DNA of 64,000 nucleotides from Crystallibacter degradans (lineage in GTDB: Bacteria; Actinomycetota; Actinomycetes; Actinomycetales; Micrococcaceae): assembly GCF_012952295.1 (NCBI RefSeq), contig NZ_JABBCH010000014.1, forward strand, positions 1-64,000, read 5' to 3'. Below the pieces are notes generated by a model. The model saw nothing but the letters and a program-made list of their open reading frames with translations, searched no databases and was not told the DNA's origin. Shown one piece after another: positions 1 to 8,401 of this stretch. The stretch's first letter is position 1. Each line of letters opens with the position of its first letter. The translations under genes were made by a program, and so were the position numbers.

Positions 1-221
1 AGACCTACCTCGCCGAAACCGCTCCTTGGAACGATATGAGCCGCGGCGTGACCCACCAGCTCAACGGGCCGGACGAGCAGGCGAAGAAGATCGGCCTGAA
101 CCCGCTCTCCAGCGGCGCCAAGACCGAAGACGAAGGCCTCTACCCCGTCCAGCACGGTTACTGGCTGCAAAGCATGAAGGCAGCTGTCGAAGCCGAAGCC
201 GCCGAGAAGAACAACGCCTAA
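1..221 (+). CDS. benA: Benzoate 1,2-dioxygenase large (alpha) subunit, C-terminal end only
   Basis: Only the last 72 codons are in the window (frame from base 3, stop TAA at 219-221). The segment WNDMSRGVTHQLNGPD followed by EDEGLYPVQH is typical of the C-terminus of the alpha subunit of benzoate/toluate ring-hydroxylating dioxygenases. The Rieske and mononuclear iron domains lie upstream of the window. With BenB it forms the terminal oxygenase that converts benzoate to the cis-1,2-dihydrodiol. It is followed 12 bases later by benB, with an AGGAG ribosome site between them. The identification rests on this short tail plus the benB and benC context. Confidence 0.85.
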   Translation, partial: TYLAETAPWNDMSRGVTHQLNGPDEQAKKIGLNPLSSGAKTEDEGLYPVQHGYWLQSMKAAVEAEAAEKNNA

Positions 222-233
222 GGAGCATCGACG

Positions 234-752
234 ATGACTGCAACCGCTGAACAGCCCGCCACCGCCGTCGCACTGGAGGACATCCAGCAGTTCCTCTACC
301 GCGAGGCACGGTTCCTGGACGACCGCGAATTCGAGAAGTGGATCGACTGCTACCACCCCTCGGCCGAGTTCTGGATGCCGGCCTGGGACGACAATGGCGA
401 GCTCACCGGGGACCCGCAGCGCGAGATCTCGCTGATCTACTACTCCAACCGCGGCGGCATCGAAGACCGGGTCTTCCGGATCCGCACCGACCGCTCCAGC
501 GCCACCAGCCTGCCCGAACCGCGCACCGGCCACAACATCACCAACGTCGAAGTCATCGAGCAGCGCGGTGACACAGTGGACGTGCGCTTCAACTGGTTCA
601 CGCTGTACTACCGCTACAACAACGTAGACACCTACTTCGGCACGTCCTTCTACACGCTCGATTTCTCCGATGCCCAGCCGGTCATCATGAAGAAGAAGGT
701 TGTCCTGAAGAACGACTACATTCACCACGTCGTGGACGTTTACCACATCTGA
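234..752 (+). CDS. benB: Benzoate 1,2-dioxygenase small (beta) subunit
   Basis: A 172-residue protein of the normal length for the beta subunit of aromatic-ring-hydroxylating dioxygenases (SnoaL-like/NTF2 fold). Typical features are the early FLYREARFLDDREFEKW segment, YHPSAEFWMPAWDD, the RISLIYY-like strand EISLIYYSNRGGIEDRVFRI, and the ending KKKVVLKNDYIHHVVDVYHI. The subunit is structural in the alpha3-beta3 oxygenase. AGGAG at 222-226 fits the ATG at 234. It sits between benA and benC in one operon. A strong hairpin (758-790) follows it directly, so transcript stability may differ between benAB and benC. Confidence 0.93.
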   Translation: MTATAEQPATAVALEDIQQFLYREARFLDDREFEKWIDCYHPSAEFWMPAWDDNGELTGDPQREISLIYYSNRGGIEDRVFRIRTDRSSATSLPEPRTGHNITNVEVIEQRGDTVDVRFNWFTLYYRYNNVDTYFGTSFYTLDFSDAQPVIMKKKVVLKNDYIHHVVDVYHI

Positions 753-757
753 TCGAG

Positions 758-790
758 CGGCTGCCGGACCTGATAACCGTCCGGCAGCCG
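758..790 (+). terminator. Hairpin in the benB-benC gap
   Basis: Perfect 12-bp inverted repeat, CGGCTGCCGGAC at 758-769 and GTCCGGCAGCCG at 779-790, with a 9-base loop. No U-tract follows, so it may act as an mRNA processing or partial attenuation element inside the ben operon rather than as a full terminator. Confidence 0.6.
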
Positions 791-840
791 AAGGCATCGC
801 CTCCCCAGACAGCCCCGGTCCCGATGGAAACGAGTTCCCC

Positions 841-1932
841 ATGTCCTATCAAGTTGCCCTCACTTTCGAAGACGGTCTGACCCGGTTCATTAAGTGCAAT
901 ACCTATGAAACGGTGGCCGACGCCGCCTACAAGGCCCGCATCAACATCCCCTTCGACTGCCGCGACGGCGCGTGCGGTACGTGCAAGGCTTTCTGCGAGT
1001 CGGGGAATTACGACGCCGGCGAGTACATCGACGAAGCGCTCACCGAGGACGAAGCGGACAAGGGCTTCTGCCTGCCGTGCCAGATGGTCCCGGAGTCGGA
1101 CCTGGTCCTGCAGATTTCCGGCACGGCCGAAATGGCGAAAACCGGGGCCCAGACCTTCAAGGCGAGGATCGCGGACCTGCACTGGTTCGCGGACAACACC
1201 GCCGGCTTCACGCTGGACATCGAAAACCGCGAGGAGCTGTCCTTCCTGCCGGGCCAGTACATGAACGTGGCCGTCCCGGGGACGGACGCCATCCGCTCCT
1301 ATTCCTTCAGCAGCGGGCCCGGCTCCGAACAGCTGAAGTTCCTGGTCCGCACCGCCCCTGACGGTGCCATGACCGGCTACCTGAAGGACCGCGCGCAGAC
1401 CGGCGACGTTCTCGAGCTGACCGGACCGATGGGCAGCTTCTTCCTGCGCGACATCAAACGTCCCACCCTGATGCTGGCCGGCGGCACGGGGATCGCGCCG
1501 CTGCTCGCCATGCTGGAAAAGCTCGACACCACCGAACTGGGCCATCCGCTGCACCCGATCCACCTGGTCTACGGCGTGACCTTCGACAAGGACCTGGTGG
1601 AGCTGGACAAGCTGGAGTACTACGCGGAACGGATCAAGGAGTTCACCTTCGACTACTGTGTGGCCGATCCGGACAGCAACGCGGAGAAGAAGGGCTACGT
1701 CACCCAGCACATCGCCGAGGAGCAGCTCAACGGCGGCGACGTGGACGTTTATCTCTGTGGACCGCCGGCCATGGTCGACGCCGTACGCAAGTACTGGGAC
1801 GGGCAGGGCATGGTGCCGGAGAACTTCTACTACGAGCGTTTCGCCGTCGGCTCCACCAGCTCCGTCAAGGAGACGGGGGAGGAACACGAAGGCCAGCCCG
1901 GCCACACCGAAGTATCCGGTGACAACCGGTGA
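841..1932 (+). CDS. benC: Benzoate 1,2-dioxygenase electron transfer component (ferredoxin-NADH reductase)
   Basis: A 363-residue reductase with an N-terminal plant-type [2Fe-2S] ferredoxin domain (cysteines 40, 45, 48 and 80 in CRDGACGTC...CLPC). A FAD-binding domain follows (RSYSFSS motif near residue 160), then an NAD-binding domain with GGTGIAPLLAML and a C-terminal YLCGPPAMVDAV. It passes electrons from NADH to the BenAB oxygenase. Length and domain order match BenC/XylZ. Its stop codon overlaps a GTG that opens a 12-codon ORF (1930-1968) where benD would be expected; the next full gene is the permease benK. Confidence 0.94.
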   Translation: MSYQVALTFEDGLTRFIKCNTYETVADAAYKARINIPFDCRDGACGTCKAFCESGNYDAGEYIDEALTEDEADKGFCLPCQMVPESDLVLQISGTAEMAKTGAQTFKARIADLHWFADNTAGFTLDIENREELSFLPGQYMNVAVPGTDAIRSYSFSSGPGSEQLKFLVRTAPDGAMTGYLKDRAQTGDVLELTGPMGSFFLRDIKRPTLMLAGGTGIAPLLAMLEKLDTTELGHPLHPIHLVYGVTFDKDLVELDKLEYYAERIKEFTFDYCVADPDSNAEKKGYVTQHIAEEQLNGGDVDVYLCGPPAMVDAVRKYWDGQGMVPENFYYERFAVGSTSSVKETGEEHEGQPGHTEVSGDNR

Positions 1933-1968
1933 GCGCCATGATTTCCCCCGGCGGCTTCGAGAGCTAGT
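1930..1968 (+). pseudogene. Possible 12-codon remnant at the benD position
   Basis: A GTG overlapping the benC stop (GTGA) opens the frame VSAMISPGGFES followed by TAG. Benzoate operons normally carry benD (cis-diol dehydrogenase, about 260 residues) exactly here, translationally coupled to benC. The short peptide could be the start of a deleted benD, because SDR enzymes of this type often begin with a short leader and a GRF/GGF-like segment. That reading is inference. It may equally be a chance frame. Confidence 0.3.
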
Positions 1969-1974
1969 TTCCTG

Positions 1975-1995
1975 CCGGCCGCATCCCGCGGCCGG
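1975..1995 (+). repeat. Hairpin downstream of benC
   Basis: Perfect 8-bp inverted repeat CCGGCCGC (1975-1982) and GCGGCCGG (1988-1995) with a 5-base loop. An 11-base direct repeat TCCTGCCGGCC occurs at 1970-1980 and 1997-2007 around it. It lies in the 158-base gap between benC and benK. No U-tract is present, so a terminator role is uncertain. Confidence 0.45.
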
Positions 1996-2090
1996 ATCCT
2001 GCCGGCCATAGACGGCCGCGCAGTCCCCTCCCGACACGAATCCCTATCGCGTCCTGTCTCCAAACAGGCGCCGGACAAAGGAGTCTGTAC

Positions 2091-3488
2091 ATGAGTGTTC
2101 TGACCGAATCCGCCGCGACCGCAGCGCGCGGCCGCAAAACAGTCCGCTGGGTGGTGCTGATCGCCGCCCTCGCACTGGTCTTCGACGGCTACGACCTGGT
2201 GGTGTACGGCACCGTGGTGTCCAGCCTGCTGGACGATCCCAGCCAGCTCGGCCCGCTCGATGCGGCCCAAGCCGGTGCGTTGGGCAGTTATGCCCTGGTC
2301 GGCGTCATGGTCGGTGCCCTCGTGGTCGGAGCCGTCGGCGACTTCCTCGGCCGTCGCAAAGTCATGCTGATCAACATCGCCTGGTTCTCCATCGGGATGG
2401 CGCTGACCTCCATGGCCACCAGCGTCTTCGCCTTCGGCATCCTGCGCTTCCTGACCGGTATCGGCGTCGGCGCGCTGGTCGCGACGGCGGGAGCTGTCGT
2501 GGCCGAGTTCGCCCCGGCCGGCAAGAAGAACTTCTACAACGCCATCGTCTACTCGGGCGTCCCGGCCGGTGCCACGCTGGCCTCGGTGCTTGCCATCGTT
2601 TTCAACGGCATCCTCGACTGGCGCGGATTGTTCATGATCGGCGCCTTGCCCATCGTGTTCCTGCTCCCGGTGGCCCTGTTCAAGCTGCCCGAGTCGCCCC
2701 GCTGGCTGCAGGCCCGCGGCCGCCAGCGCGAAGCGGAACTACTGTCGGCGAAGACCGGCATTCCGCTGCTGGCAGCTCCCGCCTCGACGGCGGCCACGGC
2801 GTCGGCAACATCGGCCGTGCAGCAGAAGGCCGGTTTCGCCGGTCTCGCCAGCCGGCGCTACGCAGTCCCCACCGCCTTCCTGGGCATCATGAGCTTCTCC
2901 GGACTGCTGCTGACCTACGGGCTGAACACCTGGCTGCCGGAAATCATGAGCCAGTACGGGTACGACAAGAACTACTCGCTGATGTTCCTCGTGACGCTCA
3001 ATGCCGGCGCCGTGGTCGGCGGCCTGATTGCATCCCGGTCGGCGGATAAGTTCGGCGCCAAGCGGATTGTATCGACAACCTTCGCGCTGGCCGCGGTGTC
3101 CCTGGTCCTGCTGACCTTCGGCTTCCCGCTGCCGGTGCTGCTGACCGCGATCGCCATCGCCGGCGTCGGTACGCTGGGCACCCAGGTGCTGATCTACGGC
3201 CTGGTCTCGAACTACTACGCCACCTCGGTGCGCGCCGCAGGCGTGGCCTGGTGCGCTGGCTTCGGCCGCCTCGGCGGTATCTTCGGCCCGTTGCTCGGCG
3301 GTTTCCTTATCGCAGCCGGGGTACAGACCGCGACGGCGTTCTACGTCTTTGCCGCCGTTGCCTTGGCCGGAGCACTGGTGACTCTGTTCCTGCCCAAGCG
3401 TCCGGTCACCGAGGAGAACTCGGGCCTGGCCGAGGAGCGCCAAGCGCCAGCGATGGCCGGGGCAGCTAGCATTGTCGGGAATGACTGA
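2091..3488 (+). CDS. benK: Benzoate MFS transporter (aromatic acid:H+ symporter family)
   Basis: A 465-residue protein with 12 predicted membrane helices in two blocks. Helix 1 carries the DGYDLVVYG signature of the aromatic acid:H+ symporter (AAHS) family. The loop after helix 2 has GDFLGRRKVM, and the repeat after helix 8 is SADKFGAKRI. Its place directly behind benABC points to benzoate uptake across the cell membrane. AAAGGAG at 2077-2083 precedes the ATG. The end overlaps the start of the LAL regulator by a few bases, so transporter and regulator are probably co-translated. Benzoate as the substrate is inferred from family and context. Confidence 0.9.
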   Translation: MSVLTESAATAARGRKTVRWVVLIAALALVFDGYDLVVYGTVVSSLLDDPSQLGPLDAAQAGALGSYALVGVMVGALVVGAVGDFLGRRKVMLINIAWFSIGMALTSMATSVFAFGILRFLTGIGVGALVATAGAVVAEFAPAGKKNFYNAIVYSGVPAGATLASVLAIVFNGILDWRGLFMIGALPIVFLLPVALFKLPESPRWLQARGRQREAELLSAKTGIPLLAAPASTAATASATSAVQQKAGFAGLASRRYAVPTAFLGIMSFSGLLLTYGLNTWLPEIMSQYGYDKNYSLMFLVTLNAGAVVGGLIASRSADKFGAKRIVSTTFALAAVSLVLLTFGFPLPVLLTAIAIAGVGTLGTQVLIYGLVSNYYATSVRAAGVAWCAGFGRLGGIFGPLLGGFLIAAGVQTATAFYVFAAVALAGALVTLFLPKRPVTEENSGLAEERQAPAMAGAASIVGND

Positions 3489-6306
3489 GACCAAAACCGA
3501 GCCCCTGGCGGGGCGATCCGCGGAACTGGCGGCGCTGGCAGCAATGGCCGGCGCCGCTGGTTTGGCCGACCCACAGGTAGCCATCGTCCACGGCGCTGCG
3601 GGCATGGGGAAATCCAGCCTGGTGGAGCTTTTTCTGTCCCGGCTGGATTCCGGCACAGTGCTGCGGGCAGCAGGCACCCGCTGGGAAACAACTCTGGACG
3701 GAAGCGTCCTGGCCCAGCTGCTGCGAGGTTACGACGACGGCACAACAGCACCCGGCTCTGTTCCCGCCGATCCCGCAGAGGCCGGGCAGTTGCTGCTGGC
3801 GCGGCTCCGCTCTGCCTGCGTTAACGATGCCTGCACGAACAATGCTGGCGGCCTCGCTGCCTGCGCCCATGGTGCCGCTGACGGCGCCGGCTGCCCGCCG
3901 CTCGTGGTCTGGGTCGACGATGTGCAGTGGGCCGATGAATTCTCCTTGCGCGCGCTGGTCTTCGCCCTGCGGCGACTGGATGCCGAACGCGTGCTGGTCC
4001 TGCTGGCAGTGCGCGATGACCAGTGGTGGCAGCTCCCGGCCGGTTTCCGCGAATTCGCCGGTTCGGCTGCCGTCCAAAAGCTCCGGCTGCGGCCTTTGGT
4101 CCCCGAGCACGTCGTGTCGCTCGCCTGGTCGGTGCGTGCCTTGGAACTTCCCGCGCCCATGGCACTGCGGCTCTGTACCCATACCGGCGGCAATCCGGGC
4201 TACGTCCACCAGTTGTTGCAGGAGCAGCCGGACGACTACTGGAACGAGTGGCACGAGCACCTGCCGGCCCCGCTCCGCCTGACGGACGAGATCGAAACCG
4301 CGCTGTCCGGTGCCCGGGCCGCGACCCGTGCTTTGGTGCAGGCCGCTGCGGTTTTGGAATCCGGTTGTCTGCTCGCCGACGCCGTCGCCCTTGCCAACGC
4401 CGCCGGAACGGACAGCATGGAGGATCCACTGTCCGCCCTGGACGAGGCCCGTGCGCTGGGACTGTTGAAGATCGGCGCTGATCTGCAGGTGCTGAGCTTC
4501 CCCTATCCCTTGGTCCGGGCTGCCGTCTACGCCTCCCTGACCGCCACCCAGCGCGCGGCACTGCACGGCTCCGCTTCGTCCATGGGGGACGATGAAGGCG
4601 AGCAGTTGTTCCACCTGGCTGCCGCCGCGGCGCTGCCTGACATCGGTCTGGCCAAGCAACTCGATGCGTACGCCGCGCACCAGGCAGAGCGCGGGGCGTG
4701 GCTGTCCGCAGCCGCTGCCCTGCTGCGCGCCAGCTATGTCTGGCCCGATGCCACCGGCCGGCAGCAGCGTTTGCTCCAGGCACTTGACGCCCTCGTCGCC
4801 GCCGGCGACCTGCCCCGGGCCAGCGCCTACGCGCGGCAGGTCGCAGGTTTCCGGCCCGGCCCGTTGAAGGAAGCCGTACTGGGCTACCTGGCCGTCCTCC
4901 GCGGCAGGGAAACCGAGGCGGACATGCAGCTGGACAAGGCCTGGCAGCAGTGCAATCCGGCATCGTCGCCGGACATCGCGGCAATGATCTGCCAGCGGCG
5001 CGTTCTGCATGCCTTGGCCGCGCAGAACGGAGCAGACCTGATGCTCTGGGCCCAGCGCGCCATCGAACTGGCGCCGGAGGATTCGCCCGCCTTTATCGAA
5101 TCGCGCTCCATCATGGGTCTGGGCTTGGCAGGGCTCGGCCGCATCGAGGAAGCGCACGCCCAGTACGGGAAGTTTCCATCGCTGAAGGCCCTCGGAGCCC
5201 AGCGCCAGAGGGTACAGCTGGGCCGCGGCTGGCTGCTCCTGGCCCAGGACGAGCATTATCTTGCCCGCGACCAGCTCGCCGCCGCCGTCCCCACCGAGTA
5301 CCATCTGGGTTCAGGCCGGATCGCGCAATGGGCCCAAGGCTGGCTGGCTCGGGCGGAGTTCGAGCTGGGGGACTGGGACGAAGCGCTGCGCACGGTGGAG
5401 CGGGGGCTGCTCCAGCAGGAACGCCTGCAGATCCAGCTTGCCCGCCCGCTGCTCCATCTGACCGCCGCCCAGATCCATGCCTTGCGGGGCGATACGGCCA
5501 AAAGCGCACTCCACCGGGACGCTGCCCGGGCGCCGGCGGACAGTTACGCGATTATGCAGCTGCCCGCCGCCATGGCCGCCGCCTTCGTGGCCGAAGCCGC
5601 TGCGGATTACGACGGCGTGCTGCGCGCCCTGGGGCCGCTGCTGCAGTTGGACAGAACCCACGGGATGGACGAGCCGGGGTTCTGGCCGTGGCACGATGTC
5701 TACGCCAACGCCTTGGTGATGACCGATCGGATGGTGGAAGCGGCCGGTTTCCTTGTGCCGCATGAAGAGCTGGCGGCCAAGCGCGGCCACCGTACCGTGA
5801 TGGCCCGGCTGGCGGTGCCACGGGGCCGGATCCTCGGCGCCGAGGGCAGGCTGAATGAAGCCCGCGAGGTATTCGAAACGAGCCTCGCCGGCATCAAGGA
5901 TCTGCCGGCGCCGTACGTCAGGGCGCGCGGAAACTTCGCCTATGGGCAGATGCTCCGCCGGGCCGGCCAGCGCCGGGAGGCTGCCGACGTCCTGGCCCGC
6001 GCCCGGGACCTTTATCTGGCCCTCGGCGCCAGCGTCTATGTAGAGCGGTGCGACCGGGAGATCCAGGCCAGCGGACTGCAGAGCACGGGCCGCCGGGGCG
6101 CGTTGGATTTCTCCGTCCTGACCGCGCAGGAAATTGCCGTGGCCCGGCTGGTGGCGGAGGGTCGGACCAATAAAGAGACCGGTCTGGAGCTGTTTATCGC
6201 GGCCAAGACGGTCCAGTACCACCTGACGCGTATCTATTCGAAGCTGGGCATCAGCTCCCGTAGTGAACTGGCCGCCCGCTATCGGGCCGAAACCGAGGAA
6301 GGTTAG
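3481..6306 (+). CDS. benR: LuxR-family ATP-binding (LAL/MalT-type) transcriptional regulator, probable BenR
   Basis: A 941-residue regulator with an N-terminal AAA/NACHT-like ATPase (Walker A GAAGMGKS at residues 38-45, Walker B VVWVDDVQWAD near 142-152). A long helical TPR-like middle follows, and a LuxR/GerE helix-turn-helix lies at about residues 880-935 (LTAQEIAVARLVAEG...KTVQYHLTRIYSKLGI). The ATG at 3481 overlaps the benK stop by 8 bases; a TTG at 3472 in the same frame is an alternative start. In Corynebacterium glutamicum a LuxR-type BenR next to the ben genes activates them with benzoate. The same role is inferred here from neighbourhood and family. Confidence 0.8.
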   Translation: MTETKTEPLAGRSAELAALAAMAGAAGLADPQVAIVHGAAGMGKSSLVELFLSRLDSGTVLRAAGTRWETTLDGSVLAQLLRGYDDGTTAPGSVPADPAEAGQLLLARLRSACVNDACTNNAGGLAACAHGAADGAGCPPLVVWVDDVQWADEFSLRALVFALRRLDAERVLVLLAVRDDQWWQLPAGFREFAGSAAVQKLRLRPLVPEHVVSLAWSVRALELPAPMALRLCTHTGGNPGYVHQLLQEQPDDYWNEWHEHLPAPLRLTDEIETALSGARAATRALVQAAAVLESGCLLADAVALANAAGTDSMEDPLSALDEARALGLLKIGADLQVLSFPYPLVRAAVYASLTATQRAALHGSASSMGDDEGEQLFHLAAAAALPDIGLAKQLDAYAAHQAERGAWLSAAAALLRASYVWPDATGRQQRLLQALDALVAAGDLPRASAYARQVAGFRPGPLKEAVLGYLAVLRGRETEADMQLDKAWQQCNPASSPDIAAMICQRRVLHALAAQNGADLMLWAQRAIELAPEDSPAFIESRSIMGLGLAGLGRIEEAHAQYGKFPSLKALGAQRQRVQLGRGWLLLAQDEHYLARDQLAAAVPTEYHLGSGRIAQWAQGWLARAEFELGDWDEALRTVERGLLQQERLQIQLARPLLHLTAAQIHALRGDTAKSALHRDAARAPADSYAIMQLPAAMAAAFVAEAAADYDGVLRALGPLLQLDRTHGMDEPGFWPWHDVYANALVMTDRMVEAAGFLVPHEELAAKRGHRTVMARLAVPRGRILGAEGRLNEAREVFETSLAGIKDLPAPYVRARGNFAYGQMLRRAGQRREAADVLARARDLYLALGASVYVERCDREIQASGLQSTGRRGALDFSVLTAQEIAVARLVAEGRTNKETGLELFIAAKTVQYHLTRIYSKLGISSRSELAARYRAETEEG

Positions 6307-6459
6307 CGCCGACGTCGTTCTTGGGATTTCCTGATTATCTGTGACGTAGGCTACTTTCCTACTCGGCAGTACGGATTTCGGCGCCTATGCTTCTGGATTG
6401 GGGAACAGCTTCGACCGCTCGACGGAGAGCAAGGCACCCCACGATCTTTGGGAGAATGC

Positions 6460-6675
6460 ATGTTCGAGATTTTCAAGGACCGCAACAAGCAGTACCGTTT
6501 CCGGCTGCTCGGCGCCAAGAACAAGGTCATAGCGGTCTCGGAGGCGTACGCAGAGAAGTCTGCCGTGGTGGCCGCGATCAACGCGACGCGCGAGTACGCC
6601 GCTACCTCGCGGATCAAGGACCGGTCCGTCCTGGCCGAGGTGCCCGAGCTGGCGCAGGCCGCCGCGGCAAGCTGA
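6460..6675 (+). CDS. YegP/DUF1508 family small protein
   Basis: A 71-residue protein matching the DUF1508 (YegP) fold: MFEIFKDRNKQYRFRLLGAKNKVIAVSE-type strands followed by KSAVVAAINATREYA. Family members have one or two copies of this domain; this one has a single copy. The ATG at 6460 has GGAGA at 6451-6455 with good spacing, which is preferred over the upstream in-frame TTG at 6448. The molecular function of the family is unknown. The gene stands alone, 15 bases from the end of the convergent membrane-protein gene. Confidence 0.8.
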   Translation: MFEIFKDRNKQYRFRLLGAKNKVIAVSEAYAEKSAVVAAINATREYAATSRIKDRSVLAEVPELAQAAAAS

Positions 6676-6689
6676 AGCCGTGCCTCGGG

Positions 6690-7289
6690 CTACATGAGCC
6701 GGGAGCGCTCCTTCCATTCCTGCAGCAACCGGGCCAGTTCGGGGCGGGAAAGGTTCTTCCGCAGGCCCATCGCCACGTTTTGCGGCCGCTGCATCTCGCC
6801 TTCCTTGGCGCCCAGCACCATGACCCAGCCGGCGAAAACCGGAACGGTCCACTGCAAGATCTTCAGCTGCCGCTGTGCCTGTGCCAGTTCTTCCGACGCC
6901 GTCGGGCTCGGCTCGGTGGCTCCGTCGGCACCTTCCTGCGAGAGCTTTTCGACCTTCCGGCCCAGCAACCCCGCGTACGCGGTCACGCCGGCGCCGGTTA
7001 GCGTCACAATGGCCTTGTAGACGGAAAGCCGGGCCACGCCGTGCTGGCTGCCCAGCCGGTCCGCGTTCTTCAGCACGAGCGGAATGCCGGAGAGCAGATG
7101 GGCGCCGAAGGCTCCTGCCTGGACGGGAGCCCATTTCTTCCAGCCCAGGCTGGACAGGCGGGCGCGCTCTCTGGGGTCCTTGGCCTGCGCGGCTGCGCCA
7201 TTGAGCCCGATGGCACCCATGAGGGAGCCGCCGAACCAGGCGCCTGCAGTCAGATCGTGGACGGACCGGGCAATGAGATTTCCTGACAT
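6690..7289 (-). CDS. Small integral membrane protein of unknown function
   Basis: A 199-residue protein with about three hydrophobic helices: APVQAGAFGAHLLSGIPLVL near residues 53-72, VYKAIVTLTGAGVTAYAGLLG near 90-110, and WTVPVFAGWVMVLGA near 147-161. A charged Ser/Glu-rich segment separates the second and third. The N-terminus (NLIARSVHDLTAGAWFGGSLMGA) looks conserved-domain-like, but no known family was recognised. The palindrome-like motif TAAGCATACTTA lies 38-49 bases upstream of the start and recurs upstream of the stress operon at 41.3 kb. That suggests a stress-related membrane role, which is only inference. Confidence 0.75.
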   Translation of the reverse strand: MSGNLIARSVHDLTAGAWFGGSLMGAIGLNGAAAQAKDPRERARLSSLGWKKWAPVQAGAFGAHLLSGIPLVLKNADRLGSQHGVARLSVYKAIVTLTGAGVTAYAGLLGRKVEKLSQEGADGATEPSPTASEELAQAQRQLKILQWTVPVFAGWVMVLGAKEGEMQRPQNVAMGLRKNLSRPELARLLQEWKERSRLM

Positions 7290-7326
7290 TGTGAACTCCT
7301 GGAAAGACAGCTTGCAGGGAAGGTTA

Positions 7327-7338
7327 TAAGCATACTTA
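7327..7338. promoter_or_regulatory. TAAGCATRCTTA motif, copy 1
   Basis: TAAGCATACTTA lies 38-49 bases upstream of the membrane-protein start (minus strand). It is an imperfect palindrome (one mismatched pair). The perfect version TAAGCATGCTTA occurs at 41346-41357 ahead of another stress-type operon. Two copies of a 12-bp site at two promoters suggest a shared regulator. Confidence 0.5.
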
Positions 7339-7361
7339 CTGTCTGCGTTCCGGTCGAGCCC

Positions 7362-8309
7362 TTAGTCCTGATCCTCCAACGCTTTCCGGGCGCGTTGCAG
7401 TCCGCGCCGCGCCTCCGCCGCGGAGCGCGCGGCTTCTTCCAGACGGTCTTCGGCAGCCGAGGCTTCCGTGTCCACGGCCGTGATGCTGCGCTCCAAGGTG
7501 CGGATCCGGCTTTTCAGCTCCGCCAGTTCCGCCGCGAGGCTCTCCCGTTTGGCGGTAATGTGCTCCACCTCGGCTTCGGCCACCTGCTCGCCGGCTTCCG
7601 TCTCGGCCAGGCGGCGCGCAGCCTTGTCCACATCAGCCTGGGCTTTTTGGCGGCGCCGTTCGGCTTCTTCGGCCCGGCGCTGTTTCTCCCGGTCCGTCCG
7701 GGCGGCACGTTCGGTGCGGCGCTTGGCCAGCTCATCCACCGGTTTCTGCCGGGGCTTCGGCGCCGTCGGAGCTACCTCGCCGATAGCCTCCGGGACGGCC
7801 ACCTTGCCGTCCAGTTCCACCGGATCCAGTCCGTTCGAGGACAGCGAATCGGTCAGCAGGCCGCTGGCCACCGCGGCCGCCGCAGCCGGATCAGCCATGG
7901 CCGCGCGCAGGGTCTGCTCCACATCCGCGGCGATGGTTTCGCTGACCGGATGCCCGAGCTCTTTCGCCAGCTTCCGGCCCTGTTTCGCGATCGCCGCCAG
8001 CAGCCGGTGCCGCTGGTCGCTCAGCTCGCGCAGTTGCTGCGGGTCCAGCTTGTCCTGCGCATCGCGCATGGCCGCTCCGAGCTCGATAACGCCGTCGATC
8101 TCTTCGCGCCGGTGGGCGGCCAGCATGTTGATCAGCCACGCCGCGGTGGACGGCTTCGGCAGGCCGCGGACCCGCTTGGACACGTCCTTGTCGGTCTTGC
8201 CCAGCTCCTTGGCCCGCTCGTTGCGGGCGGCAGTGAAGTCCTTGGGTAGAAGGGCATAAAGTTCGACGGCGATGCCCGCCAGATCCGTGTCCCCGGTTTC
8301 CTGGCTCAT
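7362..8309 (-). CDS. Coiled-coil protein of unknown function
   Basis: A 315-residue protein. The N-terminal 150 residues are helical (LYALLPKDFTAARNERAKELG, LPKPSTAAWLINMLAAH) and resemble a conserved actinobacterial domain without a named function. Residues from about 190 to the end form a long charged coiled coil (REKQRRAEEAERRRQKAQADVDKAARR and repeats). The ATG at 8309 (MSQETGDTD) is chosen over an upstream in-frame ATG at 8420 that would overlap the divergent flavin gene and encode non-conserved-looking sequence. It is divergent from the LLM oxidoreductase, 92 bases away. No function is assigned. Confidence 0.75.
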   Translation of the reverse strand: MSQETGDTDLAGIAVELYALLPKDFTAARNERAKELGKTDKDVSKRVRGLPKPSTAAWLINMLAAHRREEIDGVIELGAAMRDAQDKLDPQQLRELSDQRHRLLAAIAKQGRKLAKELGHPVSETIAADVEQTLRAAMADPAAAAAVASGLLTDSLSSNGLDPVELDGKVAVPEAIGEVAPTAPKPRQKPVDELAKRRTERAARTDREKQRRAEEAERRRQKAQADVDKAARRLAETEAGEQVAEAEVEHITAKRESLAAELAELKSRIRTLERSITAVDTEASAAEDRLEEAARSAAEARRGLQRARKALEDQD

Positions 8310-8401
8310 GGGCCGGGACGTCCGCTGCCAGTGTTGTCCTCCACAGTGCCACTGTAGCCCTCGACAAGGGCGATACCGCCGGGTAAGCATGGAGGGTGGC
8401 T

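Noticed and set aside
3466-5304. 612-codon minus-strand open frame opposite the LAL regulator
   Set aside because: High GC content opens long antisense frames. The plus strand carries clear Walker and LuxR motifs, whereas the minus frame has biased Gln/Gly/Arg-rich composition and no motif.
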